The notes under the pieces: generated by a model
Databases searched by the model: none
The model's input: only the letters and a program-made list of their open reading frames with translations
What the model was told of the DNA's origin: nothing
Translations under genes and position numbers: made by a program
DNA from: Viridibacillus soli
Lineage (GTDB): Bacteria > Bacillota > Bacilli > Bacillales_A > Planococcaceae
Length of the DNA stretch: 64,000 nucleotides
Direction: 5' to 3'
NCBI RefSeq assembly: GCF_016612995.1
Contig: NZ_JAEOAH010000004.1
Coordinates: 62,001 to 126,000, forward strand
Shown: one piece after another, positions 43,746-52,217 of the stretch
Layout: every line of letters starts with the position of its first letter
Position numbering within the stretch: position 1 is the first letter of the stretch

Positions 43746-44951
43746 ATGGGGAAATTTAGTAAAAGCGTAGTGCTAGGAGTATTAAGTACAGGAATACTAT
43801 TATCAAGTGTAGTTGTAGAAAGTCCTAAATCTACAGTTCAAGCTAGTACTAATATAGAAAAAAGCAAAGTAGTAAGTCAAAAAGCGTATATTTCGTCTGT
43901 TAACAAAAAAATCAAACTATATAAGAAACGTATAAAAGAAAATGAGGTTCAATATCAAATATTTTATGGTATGCAAAAGGATTTAAAACCTCTGCATAAA
44001 GAAGTGTTCAGTAAAATACCAAAGGAAGATATAATCAAGGGAGAAAAGTATTACACCGAACTTACACCATATGTCAGCTTTGAAAAATCGAAATATTTAT
44101 ATAGAGTAAATAATGTAGGTTCTATTAATAGAAACCAATCATTCGCAGATCAAAATAAGAAATACCCGACAAAACGAGTAACTGATGAATTCAAGATAAT
44201 AGAGAAGGAACTAAAGAAGAAAAAAATTAATAGAACAAAAGTAGATCGACATTTGAACATTGCAAGATCAATGATACATTCGGCCGGTTCATCCATAAAA
44301 ATGATGAATACTGCAACTTCACGAACTACCTTTTATGTAAAAGAATTGAATTTCATGCACAGTGAACTGTTTGGTGGAGACGCTAAACGTAGTAATGTAG
44401 TAAAGAAATTCACTCCTGCTGAGTTACATTATATTGATTATATGTATAGAGCTCGCAGAACCCTAGCATCGAGATACGAGAGTGCTATAAAGTCTATTAC
44501 GAGTATGGATGAATTAGAGAACTATACAAAATTAAACAAATACGGAGAATACCTAAACGGGATAATAAACGATGACGACGTATACAGTAAATTAAGTGTA
44601 AAACAACGATATGAAGTACTTCACTCACTTAGACACTATGAAGAAGCTAGAGATGAACTAATGAAGAATGGTATATACAGTGAAGATGATATAAGTAAAA
44701 GAAAAGAAGAGGTATTAAAAAGAATAGACGCTTATTATGACCGTAATGTTAAAGCGTACGATGTAGTAGTAAAAACGTTTGGTAAGACAAGCGGTAAAAT
44801 TGATTTTTACATCAAATCGTCAACTGACATGACCTCGAGTATGATTATGCTAGACGCTACGCGTGACAATTGGGACAAAGCGTTTAGCGAACAACCGATT
44901 AAAGAGATGTCACGGGAATTGAAACAGTTAGGACTGGATATGGAAGAATAA
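43746..44951 (+). CDS. Large secreted lysine-rich protein, paralogue B
   Basis: ATG 43746 follows AAGGAG. 401 residues, colinear with paralogue A over its whole length: same signal peptide plan (KFSKSVVLGVLSTGILLSSV), VVSQKAYISSVNKKIKLYKK, RSNVVKKFTPAELHYID, DELENYTKLNKYGEYL, MKNGIYSEDDISKRKEE, and a similar end (LKQLGLDMEE). About 45 bp upstream of the start also resembles the region before paralogue A, so the duplicated unit includes the translation leader. Divergence is considerable, so the duplication is not recent. A shared terminator follows. Confidence 0.8.
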   Translation: MGKFSKSVVLGVLSTGILLSSVVVESPKSTVQASTNIEKSKVVSQKAYISSVNKKIKLYKKRIKENEVQYQIFYGMQKDLKPLHKEVFSKIPKEDIIKGEKYYTELTPYVSFEKSKYLYRVNNVGSINRNQSFADQNKKYPTKRVTDEFKIIEKELKKKKINRTKVDRHLNIARSMIHSAGSSIKMMNTATSRTTFYVKELNFMHSELFGGDAKRSNVVKKFTPAELHYIDYMYRARRTLASRYESAIKSITSMDELENYTKLNKYGEYLNGIINDDDVYSKLSVKQRYEVLHSLRHYEEARDELMKNGIYSEDDISKRKEEVLKRIDAYYDRNVKAYDVVVKTFGKTSGKIDFYIKSSTDMTSSMIMLDATRDNWDKAFSEQPIKEMSRELKQLGLDMEE

Positions 44952-44970
44952 TAGAAGATAAAAATAAACT

Positions 44971-45010
44971 TAAAAACCACAAAGAATAATAATTTCTCTG
45001 TGGTTTTTAT
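44971..45010 (+). terminator. Terminator of the paralogous secreted protein pair
   Basis: Stem AAAAACCACA/TGTGGTTTTT. Confidence 0.8.
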
Positions 45011-45257
45011 GATTATTTTACTTGTTAATCCACAGCGTGTGCAACTGTATTTTAATCAAACTTTATTACTAAGTTACAGTAACTTTATAAAAAAATTGAT
45101 AAAAATCACCTCTTGAGTTTTTCTTAGAAATGAGTTTTTATTGGATATTTATGTTGAAATCAATGTAAAGCTGAACTTAATCCTTTTACGGTTTTATAAG
45201 TGAATTTTAATAACTTTATTACTCCTATTCATATTTAAATGAACAGTATCATGGAAG

Positions 45258-45290
45258 AAGACCAGTTCATGGCGGGAACTGGTCTTTTAT
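45258..45290. terminator. Terminator-like hairpin
   Basis: AAGACCAGTTC pairs with GAACTGGTCTT, followed by TTT. Between 45011 and 45257 the sequence is AT-rich with no gene. Confidence 0.75.
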
Positions 45291-45474
45291 TATTATTCGT
45301 ATTTTTCCAGACTGTTGCCGGACTCCTGAATCAGGATAAGGGTGTGCTACTCCAGGTTCCTCAGCAGCAAATATCATATTCTCTGGCAATATCCGCACGG
45401 GACTTCCCATTTTCATAAAGTTTCACTATTTGTAGCTTAAATTCAGGGGTATAGGTTTTACGTTCTCTTTTCAT
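45290..45474 (-). pseudogene. IS3-family OrfA remnant
   Basis: ATG 45474 opens KRERKTYTPEFKLQIVKLYE, NGKSRADIAREYDIC, then TGA. The helix-turn-helix of IS3/IS150-type OrfA is readable. The rest (~60 codons) and OrfB are missing. AAGGAGCG precedes the start. Confidence 0.8.
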
Positions 45475-45550
45475 TTTGACACGCTCCTTAAGGTATTAGT
45501 TTTAGTGTACTAGCCCTTATCAGAATTGTCTAAATTAGTGTAACCTATCC

Positions 45551-45683
45551 ACTTCAACTAACAGGGGCTTTGAGCAAGGAAGAAATTAAAGCCTTTTTTT
45601 TGAACTTATTATACTAAAGCGGCAGTTTAGTTTAAGAGTGTTTTATAACTTTTGTTCAACAATCGGGCCAGATTGTTGAGTAA
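45551..45683. repeat. Dispersed repeat, full copy plus an extra end-module
   Basis: TTCAACTAACAGGGGCTTTG, a TAAAGCC hairpin with T8, ACTAAAGCGGCAGTTTAG; then at 45653 TTCAACAATCGGGCCAG followed by ATTGTTGAG. Confidence 0.75.
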
Positions 45684-45823
45684 CTTACTTAAGGACATAT
45701 AACTAGGTGTAGCTTATTAACGTGGAATTAGACTAACACTTCGAAGGATATCGGGCAGTCCTTATCGAAATTATTAATAGGAACGTAACTGTGGTTGTAT
45801 TACGTAAAGGGAGGAGGTTCACT

Positions 45824-45931
45824 ATGACAAGAATTATGAGAAGTTTAAAGATTAGCTCTATGCAAAGTTTATACTGTAAACAAGGTGGTTGTTTGTATAG
45901 AGCTAGAAATTGGTTTCCGCCTGAAAAGTGA
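45824..45931 (+). CDS. Very small protein (35 residues) or leader peptide
   Basis: ATG 45824 follows a perfect AAAGGGAGGAGG site. The product is MTRIMRSLKISSMQSLYCKQ followed by GGCLYRARNWFPPEK, basic, with two cysteines. It ends 65 bp before the CD3324-type gene and could be a leader for it. No family recognised. Confidence 0.45.
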   Translation: MTRIMRSLKISSMQSLYCKQGGCLYRARNWFPPEK

Positions 45932-45996
45932 TTATTGTTTATAGTAATGACTTTGCTACCTTAAAAATTTCATCTGATTTAAGGAGCGAAGCTAAC

Positions 45997-46263
45997 ATGA
46001 AATATGTAAATGCAGAAAGTATCTTTCCAGTAGAATTACTGAATGAAATACAGAAGTATGTAAATGGAGAAATGGTTTACGTCCCTATTTCTAAGGGATC
46101 ACGGAAGAAATGGGGCGAAAACTCTGGGAGTAAAACTTATTTGAACGATAGAAACCATGAGATCCGTCAAAAATTTTCTGCCGGCATAAAGGTAGATCAA
46201 CTTTCAGATCGATTCTTTCTTTCTCGCGATAGTATTAAAAAAATAGTTTACTCAAAAAAATAG
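45997..46263 (+). CDS. CD3324-family DNA-binding-like protein
   Basis: ATG 45997 is chosen for AAGGAG upstream; the in-frame GTG at 45928 overlaps the previous gene. 88 residues: MKYVNAESIFPVELLNEIQK, YVNGEMVYVPISKGSRKKWG, NHEIRQKFSAGIKVDQLSDR and FFLSRDSIKKIVYSKK. This matches the CD3324 family, with a C-terminal helix-turn-helix. A small transcription regulator is likely. It has a terminator. Confidence 0.8.
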   Translation: MKYVNAESIFPVELLNEIQKYVNGEMVYVPISKGSRKKWGENSGSKTYLNDRNHEIRQKFSAGIKVDQLSDRFFLSRDSIKKIVYSKK

Positions 46264-46271
46264 TTTGTATA

Positions 46272-46306
46272 TGTCACATTGGATTAAATCTGATGTGACT
46301 TTTTTG
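46272..46306 (+). terminator. Terminator of the CD3324-type gene
   Basis: GTCACAT pairs with ATGTGAC, followed by T6. Confidence 0.75.
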
Positions 46307-46418
46307 TGTAAAGTATAATTTATAATCGTTCATTATATATTTTCACTGGATTGCTTTTATTATAATTACATATATAAGTACAAAGGATGATGCTTAATAC
46401 AGTTTAGGAGGTCAGGAT

Positions 46419-47011
46419 ATGTTTAATTTTTTTCAATTTGATACTGATGAAAGTAGGCGATCTTTGTCAATAAGGGCGAGGAGAGTCGCTTTATTATCCT
46501 TACTACAGTATGACTTAGAAGGGAAAGCATTCAATTTATCCAATAGAGACAAGTTCAAAGGAAAGCTTTTTGCTTCGTATACATTCGGATAGATTGGGTA
46601 GGGAGGAAATTCGCTCAGAACTTACTTTGCTTGGCATTGAATAAACCGGATGATCTAACTGTCCCAGAAGGTCTGGTAAGTTGTGATGGTTCTTATGTAT
46701 TAGAAATAGTTACCGAAGAAGGATATCGGTGACCATGTGTCACGATGATGCGGTGGGTAGGGGGAGAGCATGTAAATGGTGAGTTAGCGGATAGCCGTGT
46801 ATATAATATGGGCGTATTGATGGGGAGACTTCATGAAGTAGCAACAAGTTTTGTCCCACCAACCGGTTTTGTTCGACCCATTTGGGGGGCAGAAAGCTTT
46901 AAACGTGAAATGACTAAGTTGGAACGCCATTATGAATGTTTTTTATCAGGTAAGGGATGGAGAACATATCAAGCAGCAGCTGAGAAAGTCGTATCTACAA
47001 AAAAAGTATGA
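46419..47011 (+). pseudogene. Second phosphotransferase (APH) gene, frameshifted
   Basis: ATG 46419 follows TAGGAGG. Segments in changing frames: FNFFQFDTDESRRSLSIRAR, RVALLSLLQYDLE, ALNKPDDLTVPEGLVSCDGS, YVLEIVTEEGYR with TGA for Arg, TMMRWVGGEHVNGELADSRV, GVLMGRLHEVATSFVPPTGF, RPIWGAESFKREMTKLERHY. The text fits an aminoglycoside phosphotransferase-like kinase through its hinge, but the catalytic HGD region is absent after 47011. At least three frame changes and one stop. Different from the APH fragment at 40.4 kb. Confidence 0.75.
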
Positions 47012-47088
47012 AGAATATTAAAAGGGATTAATTGTTTAAATGAAAACTTACACATATGTTTTTATGTCTATTTTAAAAGGAGAAGCCT

Positions 47089-47643
47089 ATGAAAATTGAT
47101 GTTCGTTTAACAGATAAAAGTGAAGCATATATTATAAAAAACTTATATCCTTTATACCTATATGACCTTTCTGGACATTATGGTAGAATCCCGAATGTTC
47201 ACGGGATATATGAGGATAGTGACGATTTTCGAACATTAAATGATCAGTATGAAGTTCAAAATATTTGGTGGGAAAAGCCAGAAGTTTTATTCCCCTACTT
47301 AATTTTAGTAGATGGGACGCCAGCAGGGTTTATCCTAATAGCAACCCCACCACATTGTAATAAAGGAATTGACTATTTTGTAAATGAGTTCTTTTTAATT
47401 CAATCATTAAGAGGGAAAGGTATTGCTGAAAGAGCAGCAAATATAGTATTTGACCAATTTAAAGGGAATTGGGAGTTGTTTACTAACCCATTAGAGAAAA
47501 ACATTTCTGGACAAAAATTTTGGAGGAGGTCAATATCAAATTACACTAATGGAGTCTACACTGAGATAAACGGGGAAACGTTTGATGGACAAAAGACTAT
47601 TTTTCGATTTGATAATTCCGGAAAACAATTGATTTCCAAATAA
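47089..47643 (+). CDS. GNAT-family N-acetyltransferase
   Basis: ATG 47089 follows AAAGGAGAAG. 184 residues: KIDVRLTDKSEAYIIKNLYP, LYLYDLSGHYG, a GNAT core with YLILVDGTPAGFILIATPP and FFLIQSLRGKGIAERAANIV (acetyl-CoA loop RGKGIA), then FWRRSISNYTNG. Similar proteins are small unassigned acetyltransferases of Bacillales. Single gene between dispersed repeats. Target unknown. Confidence 0.85.
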   Translation: MKIDVRLTDKSEAYIIKNLYPLYLYDLSGHYGRIPNVHGIYEDSDDFRTLNDQYEVQNIWWEKPEVLFPYLILVDGTPAGFILIATPPHCNKGIDYFVNEFFLIQSLRGKGIAERAANIVFDQFKGNWELFTNPLEKNISGQKFWRRSISNYTNGVYTEINGETFDGQKTIFRFDNSGKQLISK

Positions 47644-47670
47644 CTCATTTAAATACACGTGTACTTATGA

Positions 47671-47868
47671 TATTCCGCAATCGGGCGCGCTAGTTAAATA
47701 AGCGTCGCTGTTCTAATTAAACTAACAGGGGCTTTAGCAAAAGATTATTGAGCTGCAAATACGGATTTTTTTCTTTTTCAACTAACGAAGCAGTTTAGTT
47801 GAACATCGGGGTTGCAACGGCAGCCCTTTTTCTTATTCCACTAAAGGGCATTCTTGTTCAATAAGAAC
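47671..47868. repeat. Dispersed repeat, two fused copies
   Basis: In order: CGCAATCGGGCGCGCTAG; TTAAACTAACAGGGGCTTTA with GAGCTGCAAATACGG and a T-run; TTCAACTAACGAAGCAGTTT then AGTTGAAC; TTGCAACGGCAGCCC with T5; ATTCCACTAAAGGGCATTCT then TGTTCAAT. This is the longest block, nearly 200 bp. Confidence 0.85.
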
Positions 47869-47932
47869 AGGGAAAACTCTATAATCTGCCGAATAATATA
47901 CAATAACCTATTTAGATAAAGGAGGACATTAA

Positions 47933-48817
47933 TTGGAAGAGTATTATTGGGATACCAAACTAGAATACCTCAAAAGAACGAGAGATTTATATTATAATGA
48001 TGACTATTTAGAGTTTTTAGTGAAATACGTTTGGAAGCTTTCTAAACCTGTACATATTGTTGATTTTGGTTGTGGATATGGCTATTTAGGACTTAAATTA
48101 TTACCTCTACTACCAACTGGTTCAAAATATACAGGAATAGATAAAGGGCAACAGCTTATTAATAAGGGGAGAGAGCTTTTTCATAATCTGAAATATGAAA
48201 CTGAATTCTTTGTAGCTGATACAAATGAGATAGAAATTGAGCGTAAGTATGATATTGCTATTTGCCACGCTTTTCTTTTACATATGTCCGAACCCAAAAG
48301 AATGCTTCAAAAAATGGTCAAATCTGTTGTTAACGAAGGCAAGATAATTTGTTTTGAACCACACTGGATCTCAAATATGTCATCATACTATGTAAGTGGG
48401 TATGAACAAACACAAATTATCAAACTTGGCATTCTTCAAAAACTATTTGAAGAGGATGTAAAACAAAAAGGAAAAGATGGAAATATAGGGGCAAAAATAC
48501 CATTATATTTAACAGAATTGGGTGTGGAGAACATTGAGTGCAGAATTAGTGATAAAGTTAATTTCCTCAATCCCAATATGAATCAAATAGATAAACGAAA
48601 ATTGTATAATTCTTTAAAAGAAGAAGGCTTGGGTGAAGAACTTACTAATAGACAAGTCTTTATTGAAGGTTTGAAAAATCGTGGGGTCACATTGAAGGAT
48701 GCTCAGGAACAGTATGAAGCCGAACAACTGTTTTCACAAGTATTTAGTATTGATTCCTCTTTAGCATACACTCCAAGTATGAAAATTACTTTTGGAGAGG
48801 TAAAAAATTGTACTTAA
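47933..48817 (+). CDS. SAM-dependent methyltransferase
   Basis: TTG 47933 follows AAAGGAGG. 294 residues with class I methyltransferase motifs: motif I VHIVDFGCGYGYLGLKLL (~residues 42-59), acidic YTGIDKGQ (motif II), FVADTNEIEI, and IAICHAFLLHMSEP (motif IV). A ~120-residue C-terminal extension (ELGVENIECRISDKVNFLNP) is typical of Bacillus small-molecule methyltransferases of this class. Substrate unknown. Single gene between repeat copies. Confidence 0.85.
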   Translation: MEEYYWDTKLEYLKRTRDLYYNDDYLEFLVKYVWKLSKPVHIVDFGCGYGYLGLKLLPLLPTGSKYTGIDKGQQLINKGRELFHNLKYETEFFVADTNEIEIERKYDIAICHAFLLHMSEPKRMLQKMVKSVVNEGKIICFEPHWISNMSSYYVSGYEQTQIIKLGILQKLFEEDVKQKGKDGNIGAKIPLYLTELGVENIECRISDKVNFLNPNMNQIDKRKLYNSLKEEGLGEELTNRQVFIEGLKNRGVTLKDAQEQYEAEQLFSQVFSIDSSLAYTPSMKITFGEVKNCT

Positions 48818-48833
48818 CATTTAATACTTAACA

Positions 48834-48930
48834 TTTATTCAACTAACGGGGGCTTTGGTAGAAGATCATTTAGCTGTTTAGAGGCTCTTTTTTCTTATTC
48901 AACTAAAAGTGCAGTTTTGTTCAAGAAGGA
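48834..48930. repeat. Dispersed composite palindromic repeat, full copy
   Basis: TTATTCAACTAACGGGGGCT, TAGCTGTTTAGAGGCTC with T6, TTCAACTAAAAGTGCAG followed by TTTTGTTCAAG. Starts ~15 bp after the methyltransferase stop. Confidence 0.9.
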
Positions 48931-49148
48931 TAGAAGGACAGATGACAATCTATGACGAAATTAATGTAAGATACGAGAATTAAGTCAATGAGATTTCGGA
49001 AGGGGATTTCTGAGGAATGTGACATTATCAATTGTTCCTTATAAATATAAAGTGGTTCTGGTGATTTATATTGTATAAAGATGAAGTACGTAAATTTAAC
49101 GTTATCGGAAATTAATAGAGAATTTTTTGGAACAAGGAAGTGATTATT

Positions 49149-49694
49149 ATGAAGCATAATGGAAAAAATGTAATTATTTCAAGAGTTACTCCGGATGATT
49201 TGGATTTTATTTGTGAACTAGAATGCAATAAAGATATTTGGTTATTTGAAGAATATGTTGAATCAGATATGAAAGTCGTTAGAGAAAAGTACCTACAAAA
49301 GATGAATACTCAGTATAGTTATGATTTTATTGTCAAAAGCACTATAGAGGGAGAAGTTAAACCAATTGGTCTGGCCCAAATTTGGTGTTATGTAGAGCAT
49401 AGAAAGAGTTGGGAGCTTGGTTTTGCAATTCTTCCTATTTACCAAGGAAACGGTTTTGGGTATGAAGCGACGAAACTTTTAATAGAGTTTGCATTCGAAA
49501 GATTACAAGCTCATAAAGTGGTTGGAATGTATAATTGTAACAATCTTAGATCTGTAAAATTAATGGAGAGCTTGGGCATGAGAAGAGAGGGAACATTTCA
49601 AGAAGAACTGTTCTGGAATAACCAATGGCATGATCAATATTTTTATTCAATACTGGATAGAGAGTATTTAATTAATTCATCAATGAAATTGTAA
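49149..49694 (+). CDS. GNAT-family N-acetyltransferase (RimJ/RimL-like)
   Basis: ATG 49149 is used because GGAAGTG lies 9 bases upstream; an in-frame GTG at 49140 overlaps that site. ~181 residues: VIISRVTPDDLDFICELECN, IGLAQIWCYVEHRKSWELGF, acetyl-CoA loop YQGNGFGYEATKLLIEFAFE, VVGMYNCNNLRSVKLMESLG, MRREGTFQEE. This pattern is that of N-terminal or small-molecule acetyltransferases that include RimL-type and aminoglycoside-type enzymes. Single gene in the repeat-bounded series. Confidence 0.85.
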   Translation: MKHNGKNVIISRVTPDDLDFICELECNKDIWLFEEYVESDMKVVREKYLQKMNTQYSYDFIVKSTIEGEVKPIGLAQIWCYVEHRKSWELGFAILPIYQGNGFGYEATKLLIEFAFERLQAHKVVGMYNCNNLRSVKLMESLGMRREGTFQEELFWNNQWHDQYFYSILDREYLINSSMKL

Positions 49695-49910
49695 GCATTT
49701 CAAAGTAGGCATCAACTTTCACAATGTATTCACGTATCGGAGAACAAGCGCTTCGGTAGCCCGGAGTTGTTATCAGAGAGGCACACATCCATTCACATAG
49801 TCGCACCGCGGTGGCCGAGATCGTGTTGATTGCACTACTCAAAGGACCTAACGGGTAACGATAGCCCTCAGCCTGCCGGATAATCGGCAGGCTTCTTAAC
49901 TATCGGAGGT
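49695..49910 (+). other. GC-richer intergenic stretch with a terminator
   Basis: Noticeably richer in G and C than the surroundings (words CGGTAGCCCGGAG, GCACCGCGGTGGCCGAG). Ends in a strong hairpin AGCCTGCCG/CGGCAGGCT at 49870-49893. No gene is visible. It could be a structured RNA leader or non-coding RNA ending in a terminator, or sequence from elsewhere. Confidence 0.4.
49870..49896 (+). terminator. Strong hairpin
   Basis: Stem AGCCTGCCG/CGGCAGGCT with a 6-base loop, followed by TCTT. Confidence 0.7.
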
Positions 49911-49962
49911 TTGTTCAAGAGTTGTTTAACTTGTGTTCAACAATCGGGCCATTTTGCTGTAT
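49911..49962. repeat. Dispersed repeat, end-module copy
   Basis: TTGTTCAAGAGTTGTTTAAC then GTGTTCAACAATCGGGCCA. Confidence 0.7.
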
Positions 49963-50097
49963 ATGAAAAGGTTGTAGGAAGCAGGAAACTTATTGAAAAA
50001 TATAATCCCAATGAATTTAATGCATTTAGAAGATATTAGGTCAGTTATTGTAAATCCAGATGTGATACTTGTTTTAATTCTAGATAAGAAAAGGGGA

Positions 50098-50940
50098 ATG
50101 AATTTTATATGGGAACAAGGATTAATAGAAACAGAAAGAGGTATCTTCGAGTATTTTACTGCTGGTCAAGGCGATCCATTAGCCATTACACATTTATATA
50201 TGGCATTTGATGAACGTGGAAATTTATTTGCAACCCCTTTTACCGATCACTATAAAGTTTATTTAATTAATACAAGGGGTGCCGGTCATTCGGTAAAAGC
50301 TGAAAATGAAAGTCAACTTAGTATGAAAGAAGCTATAAAAGATTTAGAAGCAATTCGAACAGCGCTAAGGATTGAAAAATGGGCATTTGCTGGTCATTCA
50401 ACAGGTGGTATGTTGGCATTGCAATATGCAATAGATTCATCGCAATCTTTAACAAAATTAATTGCAGGTTGTACGGCAGCAAGTAAAGAATACGCTGGAC
50501 ACAAGAATAGCATCTATTGTTCAGAAAATAAGTGTTTTCCACGAATTATTGAGATTATGGAGTTGTTGAACAATCCAAATACAGTACAAGAAGATCGTCA
50601 AAAATTAGGATATGAGTGGGCATTAATGTCCTATTATTCTGAGGATAAATTAAAAGAAGCAATTAAACGCCCAAATAGTGGCCGTACAGTTGGAGAAAAT
50701 CTTGATTATTTTAGAAAAATAGAAGTGAAAAATTTTGATCTTCGAAACCAATTAAAGAATGTAAATATACCTAATTACATATTTACAGGTAGATATGATG
50801 TTCAATGTCCTGTTGAATTTGGTATTGAAATAGCAGATCTTATTCCTCAATCACAATTAATCATTTTTGAGGAATCAAATCATAATCCATTTATTGAGGA
50901 AGAAGAGAAGTTTAGAGAGTTTGTAAAGACAACTTTATAA
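50098..50940 (+). CDS. Alpha/beta hydrolase
   Basis: ATG 50098 (MNFIWEQGLIETERG) matches the usual start of this group. A TTG at 49993 has a better-spaced AGGAAAC site and would add 35 residues; undecided. ~280 residues. Nucleophile elbow GHSTGG (FAGHSTGGMLALQYAI), acid in GRYDVQCP, catalytic His in ESNHNPF. The oxyanion strand reads AITHLYMAFDERG in place of the usual HGG. A lid (~150-220) includes YEWALMSYYSED. Likely an esterase or proline-iminopeptidase-like enzyme; substrate unknown. Confidence 0.8.
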   Translation: MNFIWEQGLIETERGIFEYFTAGQGDPLAITHLYMAFDERGNLFATPFTDHYKVYLINTRGAGHSVKAENESQLSMKEAIKDLEAIRTALRIEKWAFAGHSTGGMLALQYAIDSSQSLTKLIAGCTAASKEYAGHKNSIYCSENKCFPRIIEIMELLNNPNTVQEDRQKLGYEWALMSYYSEDKLKEAIKRPNSGRTVGENLDYFRKIEVKNFDLRNQLKNVNIPNYIFTGRYDVQCPVEFGIEIADLIPQSQLIIFEESNHNPFIEEEEKFREFVKTTL

Positions 50941-50984
50941 TGAGTGACAATAATTAAGAAGGTTTATAACATGTTTTCGCAGAA

Positions 50985-51078
50985 GTTATTAAGCTAACGG
51001 GAACTTTAGTAGAAAATCGTTGAGCTGTTCTGACGGCCCTATTTTCTTATTCAACTAAAGTGGCAGGTGAGTTGAAGA
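50985..51078. repeat. Dispersed composite palindromic repeat, full copy
   Basis: TTATTAAGCTAACGGGAACT, GAGCTGTTCTGACGGCCC, TTCAACTAAAGTGGCAGG followed by TGAGTTGAAG. Confidence 0.85.
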
Positions 51079-51158
51079 TATTTTTTTTTACAAATAGATA
51101 CAAAAGAACGTATGTTCGTGTTATAATTTATTTAATAATATTAACAAGGGGGATAATT

Positions 51159-52196
51159 GTGGAATTAGAGAACATTAACATTGAAGAACGAATGAAACAT
51201 TATAATGTGCAAGGTCTAAGTATCACATTGCTTAAGGGTGGTGAAATTAGTGGAACAGAAAATTACGGCTTATTAGAAGTGGAAAGCAATAGAAAAGCAA
51301 ATGAAGATTCTATTTTTAGTGCGTGTTCAATTAGCAAGTTCTTAACAGGAATACTTTCTATGAAGCTAGTAAAGGAAGGACTTCTTGATTTAGATGATGA
51401 TGTGAATGAAAGTCTTGTATCGTGGAAAGTACCAGAAAATGATTTTACTAAAAATAAAAAAGTGACATTGAGGAACTTACTAAGTCATCAATCTGGAATT
51501 AAAGACCCTGAAGGTAGTTTTCCTGAACTAAATTCGAAAATAGGGGTTCCTTCGATGGTTGAATTATTAGAGGGGCAAACTCCATATTGTAAAACTCCTA
51601 TTGACGTCAAGTGTGAACCAGAAAGTGAATTCCATTATTCAGATGCAGGTTTTTGTATCATTCAGCAACTGATAGAAGATGTTACTGAAAAACCGTTTCA
51701 TCAAGTTATGAATGAGCAAATATTTGAACCATTAGGAATGGCAAATAGCCAATACAATACAACAATGTTGGAAGTGGATAGACAAAATTTTTCTTGTGGT
51801 CACAACAAAAACGGTGAATTAGTAGATGGGAAATATCCTATATATCCTTATCCAGCGGCTTCTGGATTATGGACAACTTCTTTGAATTTAGCTGAATTAG
51901 TTCTTGAGTTAATGAATGCTGTAAAAGGAGAAAGCAAGGTTGGTATTTCGGAAAATTTAGCAAAAGAAATGATAACCCCACAAAGAGGTAAAAGTTGGAC
52001 TGGATTAGGTGTGTTTCTTGAAGGCTTAGAAAAAGAACTAGAAATTACATCACTTGGTTGGGGAGTGGGTTTTCAATGTATGATGGTGGCATTTCCGTAT
52101 ATAGAGAAAGGTGCGGTCATAATGACGAATACAGAATTAGGTGTTCATCAAATGGAAGGTATTATAGGAGAAATATATAAATCTCTTTTGTCTTAA
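51159..52196 (+). CDS. Serine hydrolase, beta-lactamase (class C / PBP4*) family
   Basis: GTG 51159 is chosen for AAGGGGG 7-8 bases upstream; the longer in-frame extension runs back into the repeat. ~345 residues. SxxK motif as SISK (~57-60, FSACSISKFLTGILS), YxN-type motif as YSDAGFCIIQQL, and the third element near GWGVGFQC. Also LRNLLSHQSGIKDPEG, a hallmark of the family. No signal peptide, so it acts inside the cell and is more likely an esterase or peptidase than a secreted beta-lactamase. Confidence 0.85.
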   Translation: MELENINIEERMKHYNVQGLSITLLKGGEISGTENYGLLEVESNRKANEDSIFSACSISKFLTGILSMKLVKEGLLDLDDDVNESLVSWKVPENDFTKNKKVTLRNLLSHQSGIKDPEGSFPELNSKIGVPSMVELLEGQTPYCKTPIDVKCEPESEFHYSDAGFCIIQQLIEDVTEKPFHQVMNEQIFEPLGMANSQYNTTMLEVDRQNFSCGHNKNGELVDGKYPIYPYPAASGLWTTSLNLAELVLELMNAVKGESKVGISENLAKEMITPQRGKSWTGLGVFLEGLEKELEITSLGWGVGFQCMMVAFPYIEKGAVIMTNTELGVHQMEGIIGEIYKSLLS

Positions 52197-52217
52197 AAAG
52201 CGTTAAGGGGGAGAAAT

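Noticed and set aside
49735-49830. T-box riboswitch (GCACCGCGGTGG resembles part of the T-box word)
   Set aside because: The consensus AGGGTGGNACCGCG is not present in the right orientation, there is no specifier stem, and no aminoacyl-tRNA or amino acid gene follows.
39955-51078. CRISPR array
   Set aside because: Repeat copies are separated by whole genes, vary in length and sequence, and there are no spacers of even size or cas genes.
39955-51078. Classical integron with attC sites
   Set aside because: No IntI-type integrase is seen, and the repeats lack attC R and L box structure; only the cassette-like layout is similar.
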